Assembly (NCBI GenBank): GCA_023227695.1
Contig: JALNVE010000054.1
Location: 1-12,759 of the forward strand
Origin: Paludibacteraceae bacterium
GTDB taxonomy: Bacteria; Bacteroidota; Bacteroidia; Bacteroidales; Paludibacteraceae
Length of the DNA: 12,759 nucleotides
Direction: 5' to 3'
Part shown: one piece after another, positions 1-6,726 of the stretch
How the letters are laid out: the number at the start of each line of letters is the position of its first letter
Position numbering within the stretch: the stretch's first letter is position 1
The notes under the pieces: generated by a model
What the model saw: only the letters and a program-made list of their open reading frames with translations
Databases searched by the model: none
Told to the model about the DNA's origin: nothing
Made by a program: the position numbers and the translations under genes

Positions 1-1356
1 ATCCAACTTTACGTTTTTAACTACCTCCATGTTGAACAGTTCCGAACGTGTCATATCTTTTACGAGATAATATTCATCCTTCAAAGAGAAGACGAGCTCT
101 TCTTCCAATTTCTTTTTCATTCCTTTTTTGTAGAAGAGGTTGACGATCTTCGCTAAGATGTTCTTTGTCTTTAGCTTATAGTCAACGTCTCTGACTCGGA
201 TGGAGTAGGTGGCAGGGTCGTAATAAGGCACACTTTCGAGAAAAATTGTTCCGTTTATAAAACCGGAGACATCCAATCCGACAATCAATTTATCGTTTTG
301 TCCGAAAATATCTATGCTGTCCACAACAACGCTCTTTTTTCCTTCTCCGAATCGTTGACCAACCATTACACCTTTTGCTACAGAATCAATCACGTAGTAA
401 GGAATGTCGGCCAAAATGTTGATGGCGTAATTATCATCGGTTCTGGCATACATGGTCAATTGAGGCAGTTTGTTTTCTGTCTTACAAACAGACGGAGCTT
501 TTCCCATGAAAATTTCCATCTGGCATTTGACGCCAATGGTAGTGCTTATTTTACCTTGATAGCCGATGATTGGAGTCGTATATATCTGTTGAGGCACCGT
601 CTTGATCCATGCCTGATAGCCGTTTGTTGAGATATCTATAGGATTCTGAACCTTAGTCCAGATATTTTGTGCGTAAGTCTTCATTGGCACATACTCTTTC
701 AACGACTCGTCGATTTTTTTGTTTATATCAGACTTGTTGCCTTTTATGATTTTATCAACAAAGTAGGTGATGGGAATATCCATAAAACCCATTTTCATTG
801 TTGGTTTTTGAATCCATGTGTAATTTTCAACATCTGTCTTTGTAATCAGTTCCCAGTTTTTAGAGAGGTTGACAATTGTTTTCAGATGAATGTCGATGGC
901 ACCTTCAATCTCACGGTCGGTAGTGGTGATTCCTAAATCAAATCTCTTTTTTATCCAAAATTTGATCGGAATGCTGTAGGTTAGTTGGCTGCCTTCATAT
1001 TGAATCTTGAAGTCCTTGGCTTTCCATGTCTTCACCATCAGACTGTCATCCTCAATGTTATTGTCTTCGTAGAGCAGACTGTCGAACTCTTGATTCAACA
1101 TCTTTTCCAAGAAAAGCACATTAATGTCAATAGGAACGTGAATGGTGGATGTCTTCGGTGTATATACTATCTCATCATAGGATTCTTCCGGACGGTTCTC
1201 GTTGAGACCTTGTGAAATGCTGTCTGTACTCACATTTGGTAATGAATCTTTTAGTGTTAATTCAAGAAGTTGTTCATCGGTAGATGTGGCCTTTTCTCCT
1301 GCTTTTACATTAAATGAGAGTAAAAGTACAACGAAGAGATAAATTGTATGTTTCAT
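1..1356 (-). CDS. DUF4403 family exported protein (3' end beyond window)
   Basis: Reading the minus strand from the ATG at 1354-1356, the frame stays open for 452 codons to the window edge with no stop, so the C-terminus is missing. The protein starts with a classic signal peptide: MKHT, a hydrophobic run (IYLFVVLLLSF), then a likely cleavage site after NVKA at residue 19, so it should be exported to the periplasm or outer envelope. After a Ser/Thr/Glu-rich linker comes a block typical of DUF4403: TSTIHVPIDINVLFLEKMLN, then LLYED, then a W-K-A-K strand and a second beta-rich half (PIIGYQGKISTTIGV). DUF4403 proteins are Bacteroidota proteins of about 450-500 residues thought to have a tubular lipid-binding-like fold; no reaction is established. 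It is transcribed divergently from recQ. Short plus-strand frames at 298-1215 are shadows of this gene. Family call is from pattern recognition, fairly sure. Confidence 0.8.
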   Translation of the reverse strand, partial: MKHTIYLFVVLLLSFNVKAGEKATSTDEQLLELTLKDSLPNVSTDSISQGLNENRPEESYDEIVYTPKTSTIHVPIDINVLFLEKMLNQEFDSLLYEDNNIEDDSLMVKTWKAKDFKIQYEGSQLTYSIPIKFWIKKRFDLGITTTDREIEGAIDIHLKTIVNLSKNWELITKTDVENYTWIQKPTMKMGFMDIPITYFVDKIIKGNKSDINKKIDESLKEYVPMKTYAQNIWTKVQNPIDISTNGYQAWIKTVPQQIYTTPIIGYQGKISTTIGVKCQMEIFMGKAPSVCKTENKLPQLTMYARTDDNYAINILADIPYYVIDSVAKGVMVGQRFGEGKKSVVVDSIDIFGQNDKLIVGLDVSGFINGTIFLESVPYYDPATYSIRVRDVDYKLKTKNILAKIVNLFYKKGMKKKLEEELVFSLKDEYYLVKDMTRSELFNMEVVKNVKLD

Positions 1357-1389
1357 TTTCTTTATGCTAACGACTCTATTTTCAGACTG

Positions 1390-1397
1390 CAAAAATA
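1390..1397 (-). promoter_or_regulatory. Candidate -7 promoter element of the DUF4403 gene
   Basis: The minus strand reads TATTTTTG, an exact match to the Bacteroidota -7 consensus TAnnTTTG. Initiation about 7 nt downstream would leave a leader of roughly 25-30 nt before the ATG at 1356, a normal length. About 20 nt upstream, where the -33 TTTG is expected, only a TTC-like sequence is present, so the -33 half is weak. The region is AT-rich, which raises the chance of a random match. Confidence 0.4.
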
Positions 1398-1535
1398 TAT
1401 ATTTTTTAAATAAATTGAAGGCATACAAGGAAATCTATCCTGTTTGTTTAGACTCTTTTCGTTAATCTTAACAAACAATCCCTTTTTGTAGAGAACTAAT
1501 TGAAGGGCACGGCTTTTTGAATCTAAATAATAGGC

Positions 1536-1543
1536 TATATTTG
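1536..1543 (+). promoter_or_regulatory. Candidate -7 promoter element of recQ
   Basis: TATATTTG matches TAnnTTTG exactly. A TTTTG at 1515-1519 could be the -33 element, but the gap of 16 nt is shorter than the roughly 19-21 nt usual in Bacteroides. Initiation near 1550 would give a leader of about 100 nt that contains the whole hairpin-forming heptamer repeat. That would make recQ a gene with a structured leader, if this is the true promoter. Confidence 0.4.
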
Positions 1544-1559
1544 TGTAAATAAAATGGGT

Positions 1560-1628
1560 CGTTTCTCGTTATTCGTCTCTCGTTGCTCGTTTACAGCTAT
1601 AGAACGGTATACATATCAACGAGAAACG
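1560..1628. repeat. Degenerate CGTTnCT heptamer repeat with inverted partner (hairpin) before recQ
   Basis: From 1560 to 1594 the sequence falls into five 7-bp units: CGTTTCT, CGTTATT, CGTCTCT, CGTTGCT, CGTTTAC. The first 11 bases (CGTTTCTCGTT, 1560-1570) are exactly complementary to AACGAGAAACG at 1618-1628, so the transcript could form an 11-bp stem closing a 47-nt loop, ending 23 nt before the recQ GTG. A related element lies before the acyltransferase gene at 10544-10631 and shares the exact 14-mer TCGTTGCTCGTTTA (here 1580-1593). Function unknown; it may be a dispersed intergenic repeat or a leader structure. Confidence 0.65.
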
Positions 1629-1651
1629 GGTAACAAAAAAATAATTTTTTG

Positions 1652-3556
1652 GTGGATAAATACACGTCTATTCTTCAGCAATATTGGGGGTACGATGATT
1701 TCCGTCCGTTGCAGGGCGACATTATCCGTTCTGTGGGCGAAGGTCACGATACGTTGGGACTGATGCCTACGGGTGGAGGAAAGAGTATCACCTTCCAAGT
1801 GCCTGCAATGGCAATGGATGGCATCTGCATCGTTGTTACTCCTCTGATTGCGTTGATGAAGGATCAGGTGGATAACCTCCGTGCTAGGGGCATTAAGGCT
1901 GCCGCTGTCTATTCGGGCATGACCCGAAACGAGATTCTGGTGGCGCTCGACAATTGTGTCTTGGGCGATTACAAGTTTCTGTATGTTTCACCGGAGCGTC
2001 TGGCTACCGAGATTTTCCTTACTAAACTCAAACAGATGAATGTCTGTTTGTTGGCGGTAGACGAGTCGCACTGCATCTCGCAGTGGGGTTATGACTTCCG
2101 TCCGTCTTATCTGAAAATTGCCGATATCCGTGAGTTCCTGCCCGGAGTGCCAGTCTTGGCGCTGACCGCTACGGCAACAAAAGATGTGGTGGACGATATC
2201 CAGAACCAGCTTAAGTTCAAAAAGAAATGCGTCTTTAAGAAGAGTTTCGAGCGAAAGAACATTGCCTATGTGGTGCGAGATACGGAAGATAAGATGGGTC
2301 AGATGCTCAAAATACTGGACTCCGTACCCGGAACGTCGATTGTCTACGTCCGCAGCCGTCAGAAGACGAAGGAGGTCTCAGACATCTTGAATGTGCAGGG
2401 CATCTCGGCCAATTATTATCATGCCGGCCTTTCAAACGATACAAAAGACGTACGCCAGCAGGCTTGGAAGAGCGGCGAAACTCGTGTCATAGTGGCGACC
2501 AACGCCTTCGGAATGGGTATTGACAAACCTGATGTGCGGACGGTTATCCATCTTGATTTGCCCGATAAGTTGGAGGCCTACTTTCAGGAGGCGGGCCGCG
2601 CGGGTAGGGATGGAGAGAAGGCTTACGCAATACTTCTCTATAATAAGTCCGACAATGCCAAACTCAAGAAACGTATTCCCGATAATTTTCCTGAAAAGGA
2701 TTTTGTGAAGCGAATTTACGAAGCTGTCTGCAACTACTTGCAGGTGGCAGAGGGTAGTGGCTTGGACTGTAGTTACGATTTCAGCTTGGGTCAGTTCTGT
2801 TCCGCTTTTAAATTTCCGATGCTTCCTGCCTACAGTGCGCTGAAGATCCTTCAGCAGTGCGGTTACCTTGAGTTGACGGACGATGAGGATAACAAATCGC
2901 GTGTCATGTTTATCGTTAAACGTGACGATCTTTACGGACTAACCTCGCACAACAATGATCAGGACGAACTGATGAAGGTGCTGCTCCGTTCGTATACGGG
3001 CCTTTTCAGCGAATATGCTTACATTGACGAGGTTTTGCTGGGCAAACGTCTGAACCTTACGCGCGATGAGGTTTACAACGGCCTTGTGGCTTTGGCGAAA
3101 AACCGCATCATCAGTTATGTGCCAGGAAAGAAGATTCCGCTCATCATCTTCACGCAGCCGCGTATGGATGTGTCGCGAATCGTGATAACGAAAGAATCAT
3201 ACGATAGCCGTAAGAAACGCTTTGAGGATAAAATAGCCAAAGTTACGGCCTACGCTTCTGAGCAGAACCTTTGCCGAAGCCGTATGTTGCTGCATTATTT
3301 CGGTGAGGACGATTCGCACAACTGCGGTTGCTGCGACTATTGTTTGTCGAATAACCAACGCTCTGTTAGCTACTCTGAATTGCACGAGATAAAGGAGCGT
3401 GTCTTCGATGCTCTCTATTCTTCACCCATGTCGATGCCCGATCTGTTGGCTTGGCTCAAGGGCGATGATGAGCATACTATCTCCGTCATCCGTCTTATGC
3501 AGGACAATGGTGACTTAGAAATGCGTGAAGATGGTAGATTGGCGGTGGTGAAATAA
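1652..3556 (+). CDS. recQ: RecQ-family ATP-dependent DNA helicase (long Bacteroidota form)
   Basis: A superfamily 2, 3'-5' DNA helicase of 634 residues acting in recombination and replication-fork repair. With GTG as residue 1 the motifs run in order: motif 0 YWGYDDFRPLQ (11-21), Walker A TGGGKS (40-45), motif II DESH followed by CISQWGYDFRPSY (137-153), motif III LTATAT (171-176), motif IV IVYVRSR (230-236), motif V ATNAFGMGIDKPDVR (282-296), motif VI QEAGRAGRDG (312-321). The zinc site CRSRMLLHYFGE…CGCCDYC (Cys541, 558, 561, 564) closely matches the E. coli RecQ site but lies about 200 residues further from the helicase core. The insert (about 345-535) and the last 60 residues look like winged-helix segments. 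No ATG is available: TAA at 1631 is in frame upstream, leaving TTG 1649 or GTG 1652. GTG gives MDKYTSILQQYWGY, the start I expect for relatives. Visibly more GC-rich than its neighbours. Confidence 0.93.
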   Translation: MDKYTSILQQYWGYDDFRPLQGDIIRSVGEGHDTLGLMPTGGGKSITFQVPAMAMDGICIVVTPLIALMKDQVDNLRARGIKAAAVYSGMTRNEILVALDNCVLGDYKFLYVSPERLATEIFLTKLKQMNVCLLAVDESHCISQWGYDFRPSYLKIADIREFLPGVPVLALTATATKDVVDDIQNQLKFKKKCVFKKSFERKNIAYVVRDTEDKMGQMLKILDSVPGTSIVYVRSRQKTKEVSDILNVQGISANYYHAGLSNDTKDVRQQAWKSGETRVIVATNAFGMGIDKPDVRTVIHLDLPDKLEAYFQEAGRAGRDGEKAYAILLYNKSDNAKLKKRIPDNFPEKDFVKRIYEAVCNYLQVAEGSGLDCSYDFSLGQFCSAFKFPMLPAYSALKILQQCGYLELTDDEDNKSRVMFIVKRDDLYGLTSHNNDQDELMKVLLRSYTGLFSEYAYIDEVLLGKRLNLTRDEVYNGLVALAKNRIISYVPGKKIPLIIFTQPRMDVSRIVITKESYDSRKKRFEDKIAKVTAYASEQNLCRSRMLLHYFGEDDSHNCGCCDYCLSNNQRSVSYSELHEIKERVFDALYSSPMSMPDLLAWLKGDDEHTISVIRLMQDNGDLEMREDGRLAVVK

Positions 3557-3705
3557 TAGTCTAACCTTTTTATGAGAAAAGTTAATCGGTTATCATTGAT
3601 TGCAGAAAACATCTTAAACATGTGATGTGTCTGATTTCCAGATGAGCAAGAATTTGTTTTTGAGCAAAAAGTAAACTCTTTTGTTTTGATTATAAATTTA
3701 AGAAA

Positions 3706-3732
3706 CTTCTAGATTCAAGAAGAATCTAGAAG
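3706..3732. repeat. 27-bp palindromic repeat, copy 1 (downstream of the Fic gene)
   Basis: Perfect inverted repeat: arm CTTCTAGATTC (3706-3716), spacer AAGAA, arm GAATCTAGAAG (3722-3732). The same 27 bases occur in the same orientation at 5101-5127, beyond the other end of the Fic gene. This copy is 11 bp past the Fic stop codon and about 150 bp past the recQ stop. Here it could form a hairpin followed on the minus strand by TTTCTTAAATTT, so it might also serve as a weak terminator. A partial further unit (ATCAAGAA) follows at 3734. Confidence 0.85.
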
Positions 3733-3743
3733 AATCAAGAATT

Positions 3744-5051
3744 TTAATGTTTGATTAAATCGTCAAACTTCTTAGATTTTATATAGCTTCTTTTTACTTT
3801 GTTTATCTGAATTTCAGATAAGTAGCCTAATTCAACCAAATTTTCAAGATCGGCTCTTGCTGTGAAATTGGAAATAGAAAATCGGTTCTCGATTTCTTTC
3901 ACCGAGAAGACTGCGTTCGGATTTTCTTGGACAATCATTATAATTTCAGCTTGCCGTTGGTTTACGCCCTTGATAAAAGAAAGCATAACGGAGCTTTTGT
4001 TTTCTTCTGTTTTCCGCTTTAAGTACTCTTTCAAATCATCAAACGCCTGTTTCATTGTCTTTAGATTATAAAGAATGAAGTAGGTCAAATCGTTTTCATC
4101 GTATTCCGTATGCAGAAAAGATTTCTCGTAAGCTGTTTTTGTTTTATAAATGATACGAGAAATAGACATATATTCAACCATCCAATAACCTTGTTTTAGC
4201 ATATACCAATAGAACAGAGACCGAGCTGTTCGTCCGTTTCCGTCTACAAAAGGATGAAAATAGGCTAACATGAAATGTACAATGATGCCTTTTATGATGG
4301 GGTGGATGAAGTTTTTGCTGTCATTATTGAAGAACTTTTCCAAATCAGAAAGCAATGCAGACAATTCTTCGAAATGAGGAGGAATGAATGCCACATCGCT
4401 CGTTGAGCAGTCGACCACAAGAATATCATCATTTTGACGAATCTTGCCAGCCTCATTAGGATTGTCCAATGTGTTTTCTGTCATACTGTGATGAATGTTA
4501 AGCAGCTCAGAAACGGAAAATCCTGATTTGTGAATCTCTTTGATGTGATTGATTGTTTTATAGTTGTTCAATATCATCTGCTGACTTTTGTCTTGAGGCT
4601 TTTCGCTTTTCCGGAGCATATCTTTTGCTACTTTCCTGGTGGTTGAGGCTCCTTCCATTTGACTAGAGGCAATAGCCTCTTCCATAATAGATGATATCAG
4701 ATATGTCTGCTTTTTATCGTTAGGTATCAGATGTTCACTTGTTAGACTTCCTCCAATGTTCATGTCGAAGTAGTGCAATAATTGAAGAATCTCGTCTGTT
4801 GGAGTGAAACTGAAGTGGTAGTTGCCAAAAGAAACTTCTGTCCGATTGATCTTTCGTAGAAACTTAAGAGCATGCCATAGTATTTGTGGATTCTGGACCT
4901 TCGTGTTTTTAATATATTTCACTTTATCCCAATAAGGGTACTTGGCATTTATTTCTGATATTTCAGAATAAGTGTCGGGAGAGGATATTAGTTTGCTGAC
5001 CTCTAACGATTCCTTTTGTGAGGAACACTTTGGTGGTTGCTCTAATTTCAT
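3744..5051 (-). CDS. Fic-domain protein (probable AMP transferase) with C-terminal winged helix
   Basis: 435 residues from the ATG at 5051; a TTG three codons earlier (5060) would only add MYD. The Fic core HPFVDGNGRTAR (266-277) is intact, with catalytic His266, the phosphate-binding DGNGR and the final Arg, so nucleotide transfer, usually AMP from ATP to a target hydroxyl, is expected. Upstream, SSQMEG (129-134) fits the inhibitory motif (S/T)xxxE(G/N) in a Fic_N-like region. That makes it a class II, self-inhibited Fic protein whose Glu133 would block ATP gamma-phosphate until released. The C-terminal 70 residues (RQAEIIMIVQEN…FSVKEIENRF…TARADLENLVELGYL) form a predicted winged helix able to bind DNA. 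No antitoxin gene is adjacent. The gene stands alone, convergent with recQ, AT-rich, and bracketed by identical 27-bp palindromes. The cellular target is unknown. Confidence 0.9.
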   Translation of the reverse strand: MKLEQPPKCSSQKESLEVSKLISSPDTYSEISEINAKYPYWDKVKYIKNTKVQNPQILWHALKFLRKINRTEVSFGNYHFSFTPTDEILQLLHYFDMNIGGSLTSEHLIPNDKKQTYLISSIMEEAIASSQMEGASTTRKVAKDMLRKSEKPQDKSQQMILNNYKTINHIKEIHKSGFSVSELLNIHHSMTENTLDNPNEAGKIRQNDDILVVDCSTSDVAFIPPHFEELSALLSDLEKFFNNDSKNFIHPIIKGIIVHFMLAYFHPFVDGNGRTARSLFYWYMLKQGYWMVEYMSISRIIYKTKTAYEKSFLHTEYDENDLTYFILYNLKTMKQAFDDLKEYLKRKTEENKSSVMLSFIKGVNQRQAEIIMIVQENPNAVFSVKEIENRFSISNFTARADLENLVELGYLSEIQINKVKRSYIKSKKFDDLIKH

Positions 5052-5074
5052 ATCATACAATGATTTGTTGAATA

Positions 5075-5082
5075 CAAAGATA
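5075..5082 (-). promoter_or_regulatory. Candidate -7 promoter element of the Fic gene
   Basis: The minus strand reads TATCTTTG, an exact TAnnTTTG match, 23 bp before the ATG at 5051, giving a leader of only about 15-20 nt. No TTTG is present at the expected -33 position. Instead the near arm of the 27-bp palindrome (5101-5127) begins 18 bp upstream and covers that site. This arrangement is what an operator occluding the promoter would look like. Confidence 0.5.
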
Positions 5083-5100
5083 AAAATATTTTTGTAATTT

Positions 5101-5127
5101 CTTCTAGATTCAAGAAGAATCTAGAAG
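5101..5127. repeat. 27-bp palindromic repeat, copy 2 (in the Fic promoter)
   Basis: Identical base for base to 3706-3732: 11-bp arms CTTCTAGATTC and GAATCTAGAAG around AAGAA. It overlaps where the -33 element of the Fic promoter should lie. Candidate operator; the cognate binder could be the winged helix of the Fic protein itself (inference). Confidence 0.85.
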
Positions 5128-5148
5128 TTTCAAGAAGGGTCTAGAACT
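5109..5148. repeat. 20-bp imperfect tandem repeat extending the Fic promoter palindrome
   Basis: Two adjoining 20-bp units, TTCAAGAAGAATCTAGAAGT (5109-5128) and TTCAAGAAGGGTCTAGAACT (5129-5148), agree at 17 of 20 positions. The first unit overlaps the 27-bp palindrome. A 20-bp period is close to two helical turns, so successive proteins could bind on the same face of the DNA. Confidence 0.7.
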
Positions 5149-5157
5149 GGGAATAAT

Positions 5158-5195
5158 AAAAAAAGGGGAACAAAGATCGATTCTTTGTTCCCCTT
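5158..5195 (-). terminator. Strong intrinsic terminator after the DUF4831 gene
   Basis: A perfect 13-bp stem, AAGGGGAACAAAG (5163-5175) against CTTTGTTCCCCTT (5183-5195), with a 7-nt loop. On the minus strand the stem is followed by seven T (5158-5164, two of them shared with the stem base) and then ATTATT. It lies 20 bp beyond the stop of the minus-strand gene ending at 5216, and is the only convincing rho-independent terminator in the window. It separates the upstream minus-strand group from the Fic promoter. Confidence 0.88.
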
Positions 5196-5215
5196 GAATT
5201 TTATCTAAATAAAAT

Positions 5216-6340
5216 CTATTGTTTCGAAAGTTGTAGCAAGGCTCCTGTGTTTATATCAAATACGGCTTTATAGTCGTTTTTTTCAAAGAAACCTGCTGGC
5301 AATTTCTCTGTGTTTCCAAGTTGTGCAATTTCGACAACTCCTGTCCATAGTATGTTTTTGCCTTGCATTATCTCGATATCGGCTAAAACAGGAACTCTGT
5401 AGACAAATCCTGATTTCTCACCACGGGATGGCATGTTCATTGTTGTTGGCTTCCGTTTAATGGAGATGGTGATATCATCTCCGCTCTCTTCGAATCCTCC
5501 TTTTGTTGAGAACTGGAACAAATCCAGGTTGGTAGCCTCTTTGTCTGGATAAAAGGAGATGGTCTTCTCTATCTTTTCTTGGTGGCTTTTACCGAAGAAA
5601 AGGGCATTCAATTCAAACTCTTGTCTCTTGATTTCATTAAGGAAGGTAGAGAGGTCAGAGGTGATCGCATCTGAATTCTGGTTAAGGATGTCGTTGTATG
5701 TCATTCTTAAACTGTTGATTCTATTGTATGCGAATTGTGCGCCACCAACTTTAGGGACTGAATCGCTTTCGGTATAAAGATAATTGTTGATGAAATCGGT
5801 TGAGTAAGACTTTTTCGTCTTCATCTTATGGTTTTTTTGCATGTTCTTGCATTTTCCGAGACCATCATTCATCTCACAGCATTTATGCTTCTTCTCGCAT
5901 TTTTTGCGACCTTCGCATTTTCCCATTTCTACCTTATTTTGAGAGAAAGAAAGAGGAAGGTTAATGCCTCGTAATATACCATTGTCGGTAAGCGCAACGC
6001 AAGATGCGTATGATCCGTTAGGTGCATACACGTTGTAATGGTGGTTGCCATCAGGCTCGCTATGCTGTTTTACTTTGATTCCTTTTATTTCCCAACTCTC
6101 TTCATCTTTCATGTTGGCATAAGTGCCAAAGAATTTTTTAGAATCGGAAGCGTACGGACCAGCTTTAAATACATTGTGGACAACTTCAACTTCGATGTCA
6201 AGTACTGTCTTAGGTAAATAATACGAGGTAATAGGCTCGTCTTTTGATGCCACTTTGTCTTTAATGTTCACAACATCTGTTTGGGCAATGATGTTAGTGG
6301 CTAAGCATAAAGAAATGCCTGATAATAATAGTTTATTCAT
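5216..6340 (-). CDS. DUF4831 family exported protein with Cys/Lys-rich insert
   Basis: 374 residues from the ATG at 6340. The frame extends a further 40 codons upstream but those codons look non-coding, while this ATG opens directly into a signal peptide (MNKLLLSGISLCLATNIIAQ, likely cut after residue 20). The mature start, with YYLPKTVLDIEVEV (40-53), a GPYA…FFGTY strand pair and EIKGIKV…EPDGNHHY, is the usual DUF4831 pattern. The C-terminus (PVLADIEIMQGKNILWTGVV…GALLQLSKQ) also fits. DUF4831 is a Bacteroidota family with no assigned activity. Residues 139-178 are unusual: five Cys (142, 148, 154, 155, 164), two His and many Lys, which reads as an insertion that might bind metal or form disulfides. 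It lies 47 bp after the holin-like gene and ends at a strong terminator. Confidence 0.82.
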   Translation of the reverse strand: MNKLLLSGISLCLATNIIAQTDVVNIKDKVASKDEPITSYYLPKTVLDIEVEVVHNVFKAGPYASDSKKFFGTYANMKDEESWEIKGIKVKQHSEPDGNHHYNVYAPNGSYASCVALTDNGILRGINLPLSFSQNKVEMGKCEGRKKCEKKHKCCEMNDGLGKCKNMQKNHKMKTKKSYSTDFINNYLYTESDSVPKVGGAQFAYNRINSLRMTYNDILNQNSDAITSDLSTFLNEIKRQEFELNALFFGKSHQEKIEKTISFYPDKEATNLDLFQFSTKGGFEESGDDITISIKRKPTTMNMPSRGEKSGFVYRVPVLADIEIMQGKNILWTGVVEIAQLGNTEKLPAGFFEKNDYKAVFDINTGALLQLSKQ

Positions 6341-6387
6341 TATACTTTGTTTTTGGTTTTTTATTTGAATTGAAATTGATTTTGTTA

Positions 6388-6726
6388 TCAGTTGGATGTG
6401 AATCCTCCAAGAATTTCGGAAAAGATGGAGAGCACAAAGCTGAAAAGCAGAGCCCACCAAAATCCGTCCACGTTAAATCCATTCATTAAATAACTAGATA
6501 ACAGAATGATACCTGCATTTATCACAAAAAGGAAAAGTCCGAGCGTGATCACTGTTACCGGAATAGTCAGTAGTATCAAAATTGGTTTTAAGAATACGTT
6601 CAGTAATCCGATGACGATAGCAACAGCTATCGCTGTGACATAATTTTTAATGCTTACACCGGGTAAAATGAGTGCCGTTAAATAGACTGCTAATGCTGAA
6701 AGCAATAATTTTATGATAAAATTCAT
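6388..6726 (-). CDS. Phage-holin-4-2 / YvlD-like four-helix membrane protein
   Basis: 112 residues from the ATG at 6726; an in-frame TTG at 6747 adds seven polar residues and is less likely. Four hydrophobic segments are visible at about 4-22, 29-47, 53-78 and 88-108. The middle LLNVFLKPILILLTIPVTVI followed by TLGLFLFVINAGIILLSSY is the hallmark of the PF04020 family (YvlD, 'mycobacterial 4 TMS phage holin'). Despite the name, members are ordinary chromosomal inner-membrane proteins in many bacteria and no lysis role should be assumed; nothing phage-like surrounds it. It sits between the HhH gene (88 bp upstream) and the DUF4831 gene (47 bp downstream), with no exact -7 element of its own before it, so co-transcription with the HhH gene is plausible. 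Confidence 0.88.
   Translation of the reverse strand: MNFIIKLLLSALAVYLTALILPGVSIKNYVTAIAVAIVIGLLNVFLKPILILLTIPVTVITLGLFLFVINAGIILLSSYLMNGFNVDGFWWALLFSFVLSIFSEILGGFTSN

Larger units (their letters stand above)
1357..1651. other. Divergent intergenic region between the DUF4403 gene and recQ
   Basis: This 295-bp stretch holds a promoter candidate for each flanking gene (1390-1397 minus, 1536-1543 plus) and, in the recQ leader, the heptamer repeat with its inverted partner (1560-1628). An open frame starting at the ATG at 1554 runs through the repeat and into recQ in another frame. It has no recognisable protein content and is not called. I see no RNA gene or other element in the remainder. Confidence 0.6.

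Noticed and set aside
298..1215. Three plus-strand open frames of 76-110 codons
   Set aside because: They lie opposite a 452-codon minus-strand frame with a signal peptide and DUF4403 pattern, and their translations look like antisense shadows.
3569..3592. Possible recQ terminator (TAACCTTTT…AAAAGTTA)
   Set aside because: AT-only stem with a bulge and no T tract after it; not convincing.
3744..5051. Classic two-gene Fic/antitoxin (FicTA or Doc/Phd) pair
   Set aside because: No small antitoxin frame precedes or follows the gene; the inhibitory motif is inside the protein itself.
6341..6460. 40-codon N-terminal extension of the DUF4831 protein, overlapping the holin-like gene
   Set aside because: It begins at a non-ATG codon and overlaps the end of the upstream gene in another frame; the ATG at 6340 starts a clean signal peptide.
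6388..6726. Prophage or lysis cassette suggested by the name 'phage holin'
   Set aside because: PF04020 proteins are widespread chromosomal membrane proteins; no endolysin, integrase or structural phage gene is present.
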